Source: Gemmatimonadota bacterium (GTDB lineage: Bacteria; Gemmatimonadota; Gemmatimonadetes; Longimicrobiales; Gaopeijiaceae). From it: a DNA stretch of 64,000 bases. The DNA lies in the NCBI GenBank assembly GCA_028873595.1, contig JAPPOV010000009.1:1-64000 (forward strand), given 5' to 3'. Shown here one piece after another: positions 11,329 to 19,792 of the stretch; positions within the stretch are counted from its first letter, which is position 1, and each line of letters begins with the position of its first letter. The notes under the pieces are model-generated. The model saw only the letters and a list, made by a program, of their open reading frames with translations, did not search any database and was not told the origin of the DNA. Both the position numbers and the translations under genes were made by a program.

Positions 11329-12276
11329 GTGCGTCGAGATTTCTCGCTGATCGTTCCGGCGTTCAACGAGGCACCCGTCATCCCGGACCTTGTCCGAGAA
11401 CTCAAGACGGCCTTCGAACGCCACGAGCTGGACGGAGAGGTGCTTCTCGTCGATGATGGCTCGACCGATGGCACTGCCGACCTCGCGGAGAAAGAAGGCG
11501 CTGGCTGGGAACGGTTTCGCGTCCTTCGGCACAAGATGAACCGCGGAAAGACGGAGGCGATGCTCACGGCTGCCGAGGCCGCGTCCGAGCCGCTTCTCGT
11601 TCTGTTCGACGCGGACCTCCAGCACACACCTGACGAGATCCCGCGCTTCCTCGCGCGGCTCGACGAAGGTTGGGACATCGTCACTGGACGGAAGGTGGGG
11701 TCGTATGACAAGAAAGCAGTCTCGTCGATCTACAACCGGCTGTCCCGCAGGATCTTCGACATACCTGTATCCGACCTGAACTCGATGAAGGCCTTCCGGG
11801 CTGAGGTTCTCGGCGGACTTTCGCTGCGGCACGACTGGCATCGCTTCTTCGTCGTACTCGCGCACGCTCGGGGGGCGAACGTCTCGGAGATCGACATCGA
11901 GCTTCACCCGCGGAGGGCAGGGGAGGCCAAATACGGTGGGCCACTCCGGATTCTGATCGGTCTCCTCGACCTCGTCTCGGTATGGTTCCTTCTGCTCTTC
12001 TCTCGCAAGCCGCTGCTGCTTTTTGGGGGAACCGGACTCGCATTGGCGGCCCTGGGGCTCCTGATTGCGGTCGTCACCGTGTACCTGCGGTTCGCGCACC
12101 CGCTGATGGGCTTCGATCCGTACATTCCACCGATGGGGTATCGGCCTCTCCTGTATCTGGTCATGCTGCTCGAGACGCTCGGCTTCCTACTCTTTGGGTT
12201 TGGGCTCGTCTCCGAGCAGGTCGCACAGGTGCGGGATGAGCTCGACACGATGCGAAAGAAAGGCGGATCACCCTGA
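11329..12276 (+). CDS. Family 2 glycosyltransferase with C-terminal membrane helices
   Basis: Likely transfers a sugar onto a polyprenyl phosphate. The 315-aa product has a GT-A fold: IVPAFNEAPV at the start, then VDDGSTDGT and the metal-binding FDADLQH. Two or three hydrophobic helices lie between about residues 210 and 295, as in DPM1/GtrB-type enzymes that act at the inner membrane. Start GTG 11329 lies 20 nt after rpoN. It opens a surface-glycan block: a wecB remnant overlaps its stop and a GT4 enzyme follows. The sugar donor cannot be told from sequence. Confidence 0.85.
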   Translation: MRRDFSLIVPAFNEAPVIPDLVRELKTAFERHELDGEVLLVDDGSTDGTADLAEKEGAGWERFRVLRHKMNRGKTEAMLTAAEAASEPLLVLFDADLQHTPDEIPRFLARLDEGWDIVTGRKVGSYDKKAVSSIYNRLSRRIFDIPVSDLNSMKAFRAEVLGGLSLRHDWHRFFVVLAHARGANVSEIDIELHPRRAGEAKYGGPLRILIGLLDLVSVWFLLLFSRKPLLLFGGTGLALAALGLLIAVVTVYLRFAHPLMGFDPYIPPMGYRPLLYLVMLLETLGFLLFGFGLVSEQVAQVRDELDTMRKKGGSP

Positions 12277-12389
12277 CCGCGAAAAGGGTTCTCCTGGTCG
12301 TCGGGACTCGACCGGAGGTGATCGAGATGGCGCCCGTGCTGAGAGCGGACGACCGAAGATTGGGCGGGCTCCTCCGGCGCTTCACCTGA
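12273..12389 (+). pseudogene. Collapsed UDP-GlcNAc 2-epimerase (wecB/mnaA) remnant
   Basis: A 38-codon frame begins at a CTG overlapping the GT2 stop (CTGA). Its first 25 codons give the near-invariant WecB N-terminus, including VVGTRPEVIEMAPVL. The frame then jumps to a short tail ending in GLLRRFT before TGA, which resembles a WecB C-terminus. An intact enzyme is about 370 aa, so some 330 codons are absent, consistent with one internal in-frame deletion. No catalytic residue remains. Whether the deletion is real or an assembly collapse cannot be decided here. Confidence 0.75.
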
Positions 12390-12400
12390 GCCGACCCCTC

Positions 12401-13516
12401 ATGAAGATCGTCATGCACTGCGTGTACTATCCACCTGAGGTGGGAGGGTTGGAGAGCCACGTACACTACCTGTGCCGAGCCCTGGTGGAGAAAGGTCACC
12501 GCGTCGATGTGATCACATCGCACTCCATGTCCGATACGCCCCGCGCCGAAGTGAGGGACGGTGTGCGCGTCCACCGGACGTGGTTCCCGGGGAAGTCTCC
12601 TGCGGGATGGGTCGCACATGCCGTGGGGTCGCTGCCCAGGACACTGACGGTGGCCCGCGACGCCGACATCTTGCATGCACAGGCGTTCCAGTCGATACCG
12701 CCGATGTTGGTAGCCAGAGCGTGTACAGGCGCTCCGGTGGTCTCGACGTGGCATACCTCTCACTTTCTCCGGCTCGCTGAGAAAACGGGCTGGACGACCC
12801 TCCTCGGGAGATTAGTGGCCGCGGGAGATGCCAATCTTGCAGCGAGTGTCGAGATCGCGGAGGTGGCCGAATCGCTGGCGCCGGGCCATACGGTGCGTCC
12901 GGTCACGAACGGTGTCGAGACGTCGATCTTCAAGGCGACAGCTCCGACCCTGAACGCGCCTGAGGCCGGAAGACGCCGACTGGTCGTTCCACGCCGCCTG
13001 TTCGAAAAGAACGGTGTGGAGTATGCGGTTAGAGCGCTTCCGATCATCGCCGAGCGCCATGACGTAGAAGCAGTACTCGTGGGAGATGGCCCCGAGCGAA
13101 GCCGTCTCGAAGCACTGGCGAAAGCGCTGGGTGTTGCGGATCGTGTCCACTTTCTGGGAGCGCGAGCCCATGACGAAATTCCGGGACTGTTGTCCTCGGC
13201 CGAGCTGGCGATCTTCCCATCGTTGATGGAGGCGACCTCCGTCGCCGCATTGGAGTGCATGGCATGCGAGGTCCCCGTAGCTGCGTCCCGGGTGGGCGGA
13301 TTGCCCGAAATTGTCGACGAACGGGTCGGGGGGCTCTTCGCAGCCGGAGACCCTGTCGCTCTGGCGGAGGTGGTTTCCGAACTTCTCAGCGATCCGAACC
13401 TGCCCATTCGGGGAGCCGCGGGCCGAGCTCGCGTGATGGACTCGTGGAGCAACGAACGTCTGGCCCAGCTTCATCTCGAGTTGTACGAAGAGGTGATCCG
13501 TCGGCATACCGCCTGA
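12401..13516 (+). CDS. Family 4 glycosyltransferase
   Basis: Retaining GT-B enzyme expected to add a sugar to a surface or lipid-linked glycan at the cytoplasmic face. The 371-aa product starts MKIVMHCVYYPPEVGG, the usual N-terminal strand and glycine loop, and has the donor-site segment from EATSVAALECMACEVPVAAS through the Glu before VGGLPEIV. ATG 12401 is chosen because the family's first strand starts there; a longer in-frame start at 12194 would read through the GT2 end and the wecB remnant. It lies between the remnant and the YfhO-like gene. Substrate unknown. Confidence 0.9.
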   Translation: MKIVMHCVYYPPEVGGLESHVHYLCRALVEKGHRVDVITSHSMSDTPRAEVRDGVRVHRTWFPGKSPAGWVAHAVGSLPRTLTVARDADILHAQAFQSIPPMLVARACTGAPVVSTWHTSHFLRLAEKTGWTTLLGRLVAAGDANLAASVEIAEVAESLAPGHTVRPVTNGVETSIFKATAPTLNAPEAGRRRLVVPRRLFEKNGVEYAVRALPIIAERHDVEAVLVGDGPERSRLEALAKALGVADRVHFLGARAHDEIPGLLSSAELAIFPSLMEATSVAALECMACEVPVAASRVGGLPEIVDERVGGLFAAGDPVALAEVVSELLSDPNLPIRGAAGRARVMDSWSNERLAQLHLELYEEVIRRHTA

Positions 13517-13523
13517 GGAGCGC

Positions 13524-16025
13524 ATGAGCGACCGGAACCGCGTGAAGACCGACCTCGAACTGCCCGGCTGGGTTCCACCCGTCGTCTTCGGCGTGCTCAC
13601 CGTGGCACTCTTCCGCGCGTTCGTGTTCAGCGACGAGATGCTCTACGGCGGAGATACCCTCGCGCTGGGCTATGCGGCGCGCGCACTCTATGCCGATGCT
13701 CTGGCAACACTCGGTCGGGTCCCCGGGTGGGCGCCGCACCTCCTTGGTGGCACCCCGTTCCTCGAGGCATTGAGCGGGGGAGATTCGCTGTACCCGCCCT
13801 CTCTGCTTCTGCTGCTCCTTACCGCCCCACATCGCGCGCTGGGGTGGAAGATCGTCCTTCACGTATTCGTCGCAGGTTTCTTTTTCTTCGGCTGGGTACG
13901 GGCGATCGGAGGATCGAAGGTCGCGGCACTCCTCGGAGGCGTCGCGTACATGCTCGCGCCGTTCCTCGTCGGGTTCGTGCATCCGGGTCACGATGGAAAG
14001 ATCTTCGTCACCGCTCTGGCCCCGCTGATGTTCTGGGTGACGGAAAGGCACTTCCGTTCTCCCGGACTTGCGTCATTCGCTGCGATCGGGCTGGTCGTCG
14101 CGGGCATCATCTACACCACCCACTTCCAGATGGCCTACTTCCTTTTCGGAGGCGTGGGCCTGTACGCCATCTTCCGAGCTATCCAGACGGCCCGGGGTGC
14201 GGACGAGGTGACGCCCTGTCTGGACCGTCGTGCGGGAGGAGTGCGCTTCGTGCTCTTCCTTGCAGCCTCGATTGCCGGTGCGGCGGGCGCCGCATGGCAG
14301 CTGGTGCCGGCCGCAGAGTACGTCACGGAATATTCACGACGCATCCAGACCACGGAGATGGCGAGCGGACAAACGGGGCGTGCCTGGTCCAGTTCGTTTT
14401 CGATGAACCCTGAAGAGGTGATGTCTCTCGTTGTCCCCGAGTTCGCCGGGAATTTCGCCGGGGGTGGCGTCGCCTGGGCCACAGGTACGTATTGGGGCCG
14501 CAACGGCTTCAAGGACAACCACGAGTACGCGGGCATCGTGATCCTGCTCCTGGCGGGCGTGTCGTTCCTCGGGGCTGCACGACGCCAGCTGAGGCTCTTC
14601 ATGACCGGACTGGGGACCCTGGCGCTCCTCTTCGCGCTCGGGGCGAATACACCTGTGTGGGGCATCTTCTACGAGCTCGTTCCGGGGATCCGGCTCTTCC
14701 GTGCCCCCGGCATGGCTTCGTTCCTCTTCGGCTTCGCAGCGATCACGATGGGCGCGCTCGGGCTCGATCGTATTGCGTTGCTGGTACGGGAGGGAGACCA
14801 AGAGGAGCTGGACCGCATCCAGAAGCTTCTCTGGCGGGCGACGGCGGGACTCGGTGTCCTCGCACTTCTGATGGTTTCCGGAGTCTTCACCGACATCTGG
14901 ACCAGCTCCGTCTACTCCGATATCGGAGAGCGGCAGCTGCAGGTCGTTGCGTCGCACCTTCCGAACATTGCGCAGGGTGCCTTGATCGCGGTGCTCCTGT
15001 CCGCGGCCCTGGCCGGCCTCGTGTGGGGTGTACGGAAGCATAAGCTGCCCCTGGCAACGGGACTCGGCTTGATCGTCGCCCTCGCGGCTGCGGACTCGTT
15101 TCGCGTCGACCAGCCCTTTGTCCAAACGATGGACTTCTACCCGTGGTCCCAGGCAGATGGGAATATCCGCACGATCCTGGAACGGGAACGGGATGGTGAG
15201 CCTTACCGGCTGTGGTCTCTGGCACGAGGTGATCAGGACGTGAGCGCAGCCATCCACGGGATCGAGCTCGCCGCCGGGCACCACCCCAACGATCTCTCCC
15301 GCTACCGCGAGCTGATCGGGATGGTTGGGTCGGGACAGGCAGTGAATCTCGGGAACCCCAACGTTCGCAGGATCCTGAACGTGAAATATCTCCTGTGGCC
15401 AGACCTCGAGCGTGGGCCGGCACCACAGGGCCCTGTCGTGTCACAGACGCAGCTGGCGGACGGACGGACGTTCCAGACGCTCTTTTCTGATGTGGGGCTG
15501 CCCCGAGCCCGCCTTGTCGGCTCGGCTGTGGTGAAGTCCGATACGGACGCCGTGCCCTACATCCTCAGCGAGGAGCACGACCCCTCGGCGGAAGTCGTCC
15601 TCGCGACCGAACCACGGGTTTCCCTGGGTGCGGCCCCCGTCTCGGGGACCGTCGAATGGATCACGCGTGAGCCCGATCGGATGACCCTTTCGGTGACCTC
15701 CGAACAACCGGCGATCCTCGTGGTCGCCGACAACTGGTTCCCGGCGTGGCAGGCGACGATCGATGGCGAGGCCACCGAGGTCCTGCGTGCCTACCATACC
15801 TTGCGAGCCATCGCAGTCCCGCCCGGAGTGAGCACGATTGAAATGTGGTACGAGGCTCCGCTGCTGAACCAGAGCAGGACCCTCAGCCTGCTGGTCCTGC
15901 TCGGCCTGATCGCATCAGGTAGCCTCGGGCTCGTCCGGTCGCGGCGTCATTCGCGAACCGACGTAGCGGGTGCAACTGGGAACGTGGACGGTCCGAAGGG
16001 GCCCGAACCAACGGCGACGTCCTGA
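13524..16025 (+). CDS. YfhO-family polytopic membrane protein
   Basis: Large integral membrane protein of 833 aa with about a dozen hydrophobic helices in its first 510 residues, then a long extracytoplasmic domain (about 520-800) and a final helix near the C-terminus. This layout and the GGDTLALGYAARALYAD-type N-terminus match the YfhO group, linked in Firmicutes to glycosylation of cell-wall polymers and related to GT-C enzymes. Sits among glycosyltransferases and a flippase-like protein, fitting a role in lipid-linked glycan transfer. The Asp in GGDT could be the GT-C type acidic residue; that is inference. Confidence 0.82.
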   Translation: MSDRNRVKTDLELPGWVPPVVFGVLTVALFRAFVFSDEMLYGGDTLALGYAARALYADALATLGRVPGWAPHLLGGTPFLEALSGGDSLYPPSLLLLLLTAPHRALGWKIVLHVFVAGFFFFGWVRAIGGSKVAALLGGVAYMLAPFLVGFVHPGHDGKIFVTALAPLMFWVTERHFRSPGLASFAAIGLVVAGIIYTTHFQMAYFLFGGVGLYAIFRAIQTARGADEVTPCLDRRAGGVRFVLFLAASIAGAAGAAWQLVPAAEYVTEYSRRIQTTEMASGQTGRAWSSSFSMNPEEVMSLVVPEFAGNFAGGGVAWATGTYWGRNGFKDNHEYAGIVILLLAGVSFLGAARRQLRLFMTGLGTLALLFALGANTPVWGIFYELVPGIRLFRAPGMASFLFGFAAITMGALGLDRIALLVREGDQEELDRIQKLLWRATAGLGVLALLMVSGVFTDIWTSSVYSDIGERQLQVVASHLPNIAQGALIAVLLSAALAGLVWGVRKHKLPLATGLGLIVALAAADSFRVDQPFVQTMDFYPWSQADGNIRTILERERDGEPYRLWSLARGDQDVSAAIHGIELAAGHHPNDLSRYRELIGMVGSGQAVNLGNPNVRRILNVKYLLWPDLERGPAPQGPVVSQTQLADGRTFQTLFSDVGLPRARLVGSAVVKSDTDAVPYILSEEHDPSAEVVLATEPRVSLGAAPVSGTVEWITREPDRMTLSVTSEQPAILVVADNWFPAWQATIDGEATEVLRAYHTLRAIAVPPGVSTIEMWYEAPLLNQSRTLSLLVLLGLIASGSLGLVRSRRHSRTDVAGATGNVDGPKGPEPTATS

Positions 16026-16948
16026 AGACGATCCTGCTTCGGTTGGCGCAGGCGGCTGCGACCATCGTGGTCACATGGTACATCATGACCCGTGCGGGCC
16101 TGTCCCTGACCGAACTCCGGCAGCTTGAGCCCGACGTGTTCCGGCTTCAGGTTGGCGTGTTCGTCCTCTCCTGTGCGCTTCTCTTCGTCGGGTACGCATC
16201 GACCGGCCTCATCTGGGCGCTCATTGTCCGCGACCTCGGCGGCCCGCGACTGGCCTACCGCGACGCGGTGCGCCTCTTCATGATCGGGAACCTCGGTCGG
16301 TATATCCCGGGCAAAGTGTGGCAGATTATGGCCCTCGCGGCGTTGGCCCGTCGGCACGGCGTATCCGCGCCTACAGCGACGGCCGCGGCGATCCTGGGGC
16401 AGGGGACGGGCCTGAGCGCTGCGATGGCCGTCGGTCTTGGCGCGGCGTGGCACTATGGTGCGGATACGGCCTGGCGTTGGGCGGTGCCTACCGTCCTGCT
16501 GGGTGGGACTCTACTGGGGCTGTTTCCGCCGGTATTCCACGCCGTGACGCGCCTCTGGTTTCGCGTTGCCAAGTCGCCCCGCCCGAAGAGCCTGTCCAGC
16601 GTTCACGGGGCGCGCTGGGTTCTGCTAAGTCTCGGCAGTTGGACCGTCTACGCGACGGCGTTCTGGTTGTTCGCCCGTGGGCTCGGCCTGAACCTCGACT
16701 TCGTAGCAGGAACATCAGGCTTCGCTGCGGCCTACGTTCTCGGGTACCTTATGGTGTTCGCCCCGGCCGGAATCGGGGTTCGCGAAGGCTTCCTCGTAGC
16801 ACTCCTGGCATCATCGATCGGGGTGGGGGCGGCGACAGCTCTCGCGGCCGCGGCCCGGCTATGGACGACGGTCGTCGAGGTCATACCCGCGGCCGCGTTC
16901 TGGACCCGACACCTCGCTACCGACGGAGTGACCGACTCCGGTGAGTGA
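16022..16948 (+). CDS. UPF0104 / LPG-synthase-like integral membrane protein, probable CTG start
   Basis: Polytopic protein of 308 aa resembling the lysylphosphatidylglycerol synthase transmembrane region (UPF0104), often encoded with DPM1-like glycosyltransferases and suggested to move lipid-linked sugars. About eight hydrophobic helices are visible, with the conserved NLGRYIPGKVWQ and APAGIGVREGF segments. The frame can start at CTG 16022, overlapping the YfhO stop (CTGA) and adding a basic KTILLR N-terminus typical of the family, or at TTG 16043. The first looks more natural. The end overlaps the next gene by 8 bp. Confidence 0.83.
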   Translation: MKTILLRLAQAAATIVVTWYIMTRAGLSLTELRQLEPDVFRLQVGVFVLSCALLFVGYASTGLIWALIVRDLGGPRLAYRDAVRLFMIGNLGRYIPGKVWQIMALAALARRHGVSAPTATAAAILGQGTGLSAAMAVGLGAAWHYGADTAWRWAVPTVLLGGTLLGLFPPVFHAVTRLWFRVAKSPRPKSLSSVHGARWVLLSLGSWTVYATAFWLFARGLGLNLDFVAGTSGFAAAYVLGYLMVFAPAGIGVREGFLVALLASSIGVGAATALAAAARLWTTVVEVIPAAAFWTRHLATDGVTDSGE

Positions 16949-17666
16949 CGTGCGCATTCTCGTCATCATCCCGACGTACGACGAGGCAGAAAATCTGCCA
17001 CGGATCGTCCCGCGCGTCCTGGAGCAGGACCCACGGATCGAGGTCCTCGTCGTCGATGACGCATCGCCGGATGGCACAGGACGGATCGCAGAGCAGATGG
17101 CGGCCGGCGCGCCGCGAATCCATGTGCTCCACCGGTCGGGTAAGGGAGGGCTGGGCGGCGCCTACCTCGCCGGGTTCGCCTACGGACTCGACGCAGGGTT
17201 CGATATTCTATTCGAGATGGATGCCGACTTCTCCCATCCTCCGGACGCGCTCCCGGGTCTGATCGAGAAGCTTGCGGAGGCGGACGTAGTGATCGGATCC
17301 CGCTACGTGGACGGCCGCGTCACGGTCGTGAACTGGCCGATGAGCCGCTTGCTCATCAGCTATTTCGGTAGCCGGTACGCCCGAATCATCACGGGTATGC
17401 CTGTACGTGACGGGACGGGCGGCTTCAATGGCTGGACGCGCACGGTGCTCGAGAAGGTCGGCCTCGATCGTGTACAGTCGAACGGCTACGCCTTCCAGAT
17501 CGAGCTGAAATTCAGGGCGTTCCGAGCCGGATTTCGCCTGGTCGAGTCTCCGATCCTCTTCACGGAGCGGGATACGGGGGAGTCGAAGATGTCGAAAAAG
17601 ATCGTACGCGAGGCCGTCTGGAGGGTCTGGTGGCTCCGCATTCAGGACATCTTCGGGCTCCTGTGA
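16941..17666 (+). CDS. DPM1-like polyprenol-phosphate glycosyltransferase
   Basis: GT2 enzyme of 241 aa that probably makes a polyprenyl-phosphate sugar. It has IIPTYDEAENLP at the start, then VVDDASPDGTG, the metal-binding MDADFSHPPD and the GTGGFNGW acceptor loop. There are no C-terminal membrane helices, so it is the soluble/peripheral DPM1 type; the neighbouring UPF0104 protein may supply the membrane part. GTG 16941 overlaps the UPF0104 end, and its own stop overlaps the methyltransferase start (GTGA). Confidence 0.92.
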   Translation: MSDVRILVIIPTYDEAENLPRIVPRVLEQDPRIEVLVVDDASPDGTGRIAEQMAAGAPRIHVLHRSGKGGLGGAYLAGFAYGLDAGFDILFEMDADFSHPPDALPGLIEKLAEADVVIGSRYVDGRVTVVNWPMSRLLISYFGSRYARIITGMPVRDGTGGFNGWTRTVLEKVGLDRVQSNGYAFQIELKFRAFRAGFRLVESPILFTERDTGESKMSKKIVREAVWRVWWLRIQDIFGLL

Positions 17667-18460
17667 CCGGCTCGCGTAACGCTCAGGGCGCCGCCGACAC
17701 TTCGGTCGGGCACGACGGCCGCATCGGCAAGGAGTATTACGACTCGAGCCCCTACTTCGATGATCGTGGCGCCGTTCATCTCATGGACTACGAAAGTCCG
17801 TTCCAGAAGTACCGGGTGCGAAAGGTCCTGGAGATTCACACACCAGGCCGGAAGGATCGCGTCGTCGATTTCGGGTGTGGCTGGGGCACCTTTGGCTTCG
17901 CACTGGCAAACAGGACCGGGGAGATTCTCGGCATAGACTTCAGTGAACGCTCGATTGAGATCTGCAACCGACGGCTCGGGGACAATCCACATGCGAATCT
18001 GAGCTTCCTGTGCGCCGACGCTGGAGCGACCGGGCTCGAGGCAGAAGGTGTGGATCTCGTGATCGCGGCTGATCTTTTTGAGCACGTGTACCCGGAGGAC
18101 TCTGCCAGAATCGCCATGGAAGCCTTCCGCATCCTCAAGCCGGGGGGGCGATTTTCCACATGGACACCCCATCGAGGGCACGTCCTCGAGGTGCTCAAGA
18201 ACCGGGACATCATCCTGAAGCGAGACATCAGCCACGTTGACTACAAATCGATGGCGCGCATGCGGTCGTTGCTCCTGGATGCGGGGTTTGAGATCGAAAA
18301 GGCGTATTACGCCGAGTCACACGTTCCGGGCCTGAGGAGCGTAGAGCGGGCCCTGCAATCGTTCGTCCCAGCTCTGCGTCGGCGAATCGCGGTCCTGGGT
18401 CGCAAGCCTCTCTCCGGGACCCGGCCTGCCGGGATGCAGGGCAGGGACCGAAGCGGGTGA
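17663..18460 (+). CDS. Class I SAM-dependent methyltransferase
   Basis: Soluble methyltransferase of 265 aa. The SAM loop is VVDFGCGWGTFGFAL and the acidic ribose-binding position follows at GIDFSER; LFEHVYPED and ILKPGGRF complete the fold. Start is the GTG at 17663 overlapping the previous stop (GTGA); an upstream start at 17630 would sit inside the glycosyltransferase. Stop overlaps the CYTH gene start. Embedded in the glycan block, so the substrate may be a sugar or lipid carrier, but nothing in the sequence fixes it. Confidence 0.87.
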   Translation: MTGSRNAQGAADTSVGHDGRIGKEYYDSSPYFDDRGAVHLMDYESPFQKYRVRKVLEIHTPGRKDRVVDFGCGWGTFGFALANRTGEILGIDFSERSIEICNRRLGDNPHANLSFLCADAGATGLEAEGVDLVIAADLFEHVYPEDSARIAMEAFRILKPGGRFSTWTPHRGHVLEVLKNRDIILKRDISHVDYKSMARMRSLLLDAGFEIEKAYYAESHVPGLRSVERALQSFVPALRRRIAVLGRKPLSGTRPAGMQGRDRSG

Positions 18461-18969
18461 CTGGGACAGTGAGCTGGGAAATCGAACGACGCTTCCTGGT
18501 GCGCGTGCATGAGGACGTGTGGCCCCGTCTCGGGACCGGGTCCCATCTCAAGCAGGGCTATATCCGCAACGGAAGCCCTTCCGTACGCGTCCGGTTCGGC
18601 GAAGAGCGCGGCGCCGTCCTGACCTCGAAGAGCGGATCGGGTATCCGGCGTCGGGAGGTCGAGGTCGTGATCCCGGACCAGATTGCCGAGGCGCTCTTTC
18701 TCTCCGCCGACGATCGTGTGGTCGAGAAGATCCGGTGGAAGGTTGGCCCCTGGGAATTGGACCGATTCATAGGCCCGCTCGAAGGGTTGACGCTCATGGA
18801 AATCGAGCTGGAAGAGGAGCGCGACATGCTTCCTGATCCGCCGCCAGGTGTACAGATACTATGTGAAGTCACCGACGATAAGCGGTATGTTAATGGTCGC
18901 TTAGCTCGCATGAGCAGTGACCAGAAAAGGAACCTGATCAGGAAGGCTTACGCGGAGGTGCAGGGATGA
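18457..18969 (+). CDS. CYTH-domain protein (triphosphate tunnel enzyme family)
   Basis: The 170-aa product is a single CYTH domain, the beta-tunnel fold of inorganic triphosphatases and class IV adenylate cyclases. The N-terminal EIERRFLV corresponds to the ExExK motif with Arg in place of Lys. Alternating charged strands (SVRVRFGE, MEIELEEER) line the tunnel. Start GTG 18457 and stop overlap both neighbours by 4 bp, so it is co-translated with the methyltransferase and RlpA. Activity on triphosphates is the family expectation only. Confidence 0.85.
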   Translation: MTGTVSWEIERRFLVRVHEDVWPRLGTGSHLKQGYIRNGSPSVRVRFGEERGAVLTSKSGSGIRRREVEVVIPDQIAEALFLSADDRVVEKIRWKVGPWELDRFIGPLEGLTLMEIELEEERDMLPDPPPGVQILCEVTDDKRYVNGRLARMSSDQKRNLIRKAYAEVQG

Positions 18970-19523
18970 ACGGGAGCCAGGGCCTTAGCGTGAAGATCGC
19001 GGTGGTGCTGCTCGGCTTCTCGACGACCGGCTGCACGCTCATTGGGTCGCCGGAGCTGGTAAGGCCTGCATCTACGGCTGATGGGTTCGCGTCGGAGACA
19101 CCGCAGCCAGAGCCGCCCAGCCGTAGCGGCAACATGGATGAATACGAGCTGGATGGCGAGACCTATCGTGTCCTGGACACCTCCTACGGGTACGACGAGC
19201 GCGGGGTCGCGTCCTGGTATGGCGAACAGTTCCAGGGTCGGCCGACGAGCAGCGGTGAGCCGTTCGAGATGAACCGCCTGTCTGCTGCCCACAGGACGCT
19301 GCCCATTCCGGCGTGGGTCAGGGTCACCAACCTCACCAACGGGCGAAGCGTGCTCCTGCGGGTCAACGATCGGGGTCCTTTTGCGGACACAGGGCGGCGG
19401 ATCATCGACGTGTCCTATGCAGCCGCCGTGCGCCTCGGGATGGTCGAAGCAGGGACCGCGTCCGTCCGGGTTCAGGCGGTCGAGCCCTGGCAGTACCGCC
19501 TGCGTGAAAACGGATCCAGGTAG
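18966..19523 (+). CDS. rlpA: RlpA-like septal lytic transglycosylase lipoprotein
   Basis: Outer-membrane-anchored enzyme that cleaves glycan strands lacking stem peptides, usually at the septum. The 185-aa product has a signal peptide with lipobox GFSTTGC, then the double-psi beta-barrel: GVASWYGEQFQGRPTSSGE, the AAHRTLP strand and VNDRGPF with the catalytic Asp. No C-terminal SPOR domain is present, so septal targeting by that route is not expected. ATG overlaps the CYTH stop (ATGA). It is the last gene before the dif-like site. Confidence 0.92.
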   Translation: MNGSQGLSVKIAVVLLGFSTTGCTLIGSPELVRPASTADGFASETPQPEPPSRSGNMDEYELDGETYRVLDTSYGYDERGVASWYGEQFQGRPTSSGEPFEMNRLSAAHRTLPIPAWVRVTNLTNGRSVLLRVNDRGPFADTGRRIIDVSYAAAVRLGMVEAGTASVRVQAVEPWQYRLRENGSR

Positions 19524-19642
19524 TCAGCCTCGTCCGGTTGGATCAACCGGGCTGGCCCGTGCGTCCAGGCGCGGGGTTGCGCGCGGAGAAGGGTATCCAG
19601 GAACCAACCGACGAACTGCTACCCCACGTCCTGATTCAACAG

Positions 19643-19670
19643 ACTTAACATAATATATATTATACGAAGT
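19643..19670 (-). other. Probable chromosomal dif site (XerC/XerD recombination)
   Basis: Read on the - strand the 28 bp divide into an 11-bp arm ACTTCGTATAA, a 6-bp centre TATATA and an 11-bp arm TTATGTTAAGT. The second arm matches the strongly conserved XerD-binding half of bacterial dif sites, and the whole closely resembles the dif of B. subtilis as I recall it (about 24 of 28 positions). It lies between convergent rlpA and a TPR gene and is an AT-only core in a GC-rich genome. The coding-strand switch across the window supports a terminus. Confidence 0.85.
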
Positions 19671-19690
19671 CCATTGCCGTTCGAAAAACA

Positions 19691-19724
19691 GGGCGGTTCT
19701 CAGGCAACCCCCCGAAAACCGCCC
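19691..19724 (-). terminator. Intrinsic terminator for the TPR gene
   Basis: An 8-bp perfect stem (GGGCGGTT at 19691-19698 with AACCGCCC at 19717-19724) encloses an 18-nt loop. Read on the - strand it is followed by TGTTTTTCG, a T-rich tail, so it should end the leftward transcript from 19793-20473. Confidence 0.7.
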
Positions 19725-19792
19725 CATTCCATGCGACTCCAGCGCTCACATGATCGCTGCCGAGCTCGCCCCTCGGTCCAAAAGCGTTCGAC

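Noticed and set aside
18457-18969. Class IV adenylate cyclase feeding the nearby Crp-family regulator
   Set aside because: The CYTH protein is as close to triphosphatases as to cyclases, and it is in a different operon from the regulator; the link would be speculation.
19643-19671. loxP-like or promoter-like AT palindrome
   Set aside because: The half TATACGAAGT resembles loxP, but the 11-6-11 layout, the conserved XerD arm and the position between convergent genes fit dif better than a phage lox site or a promoter.
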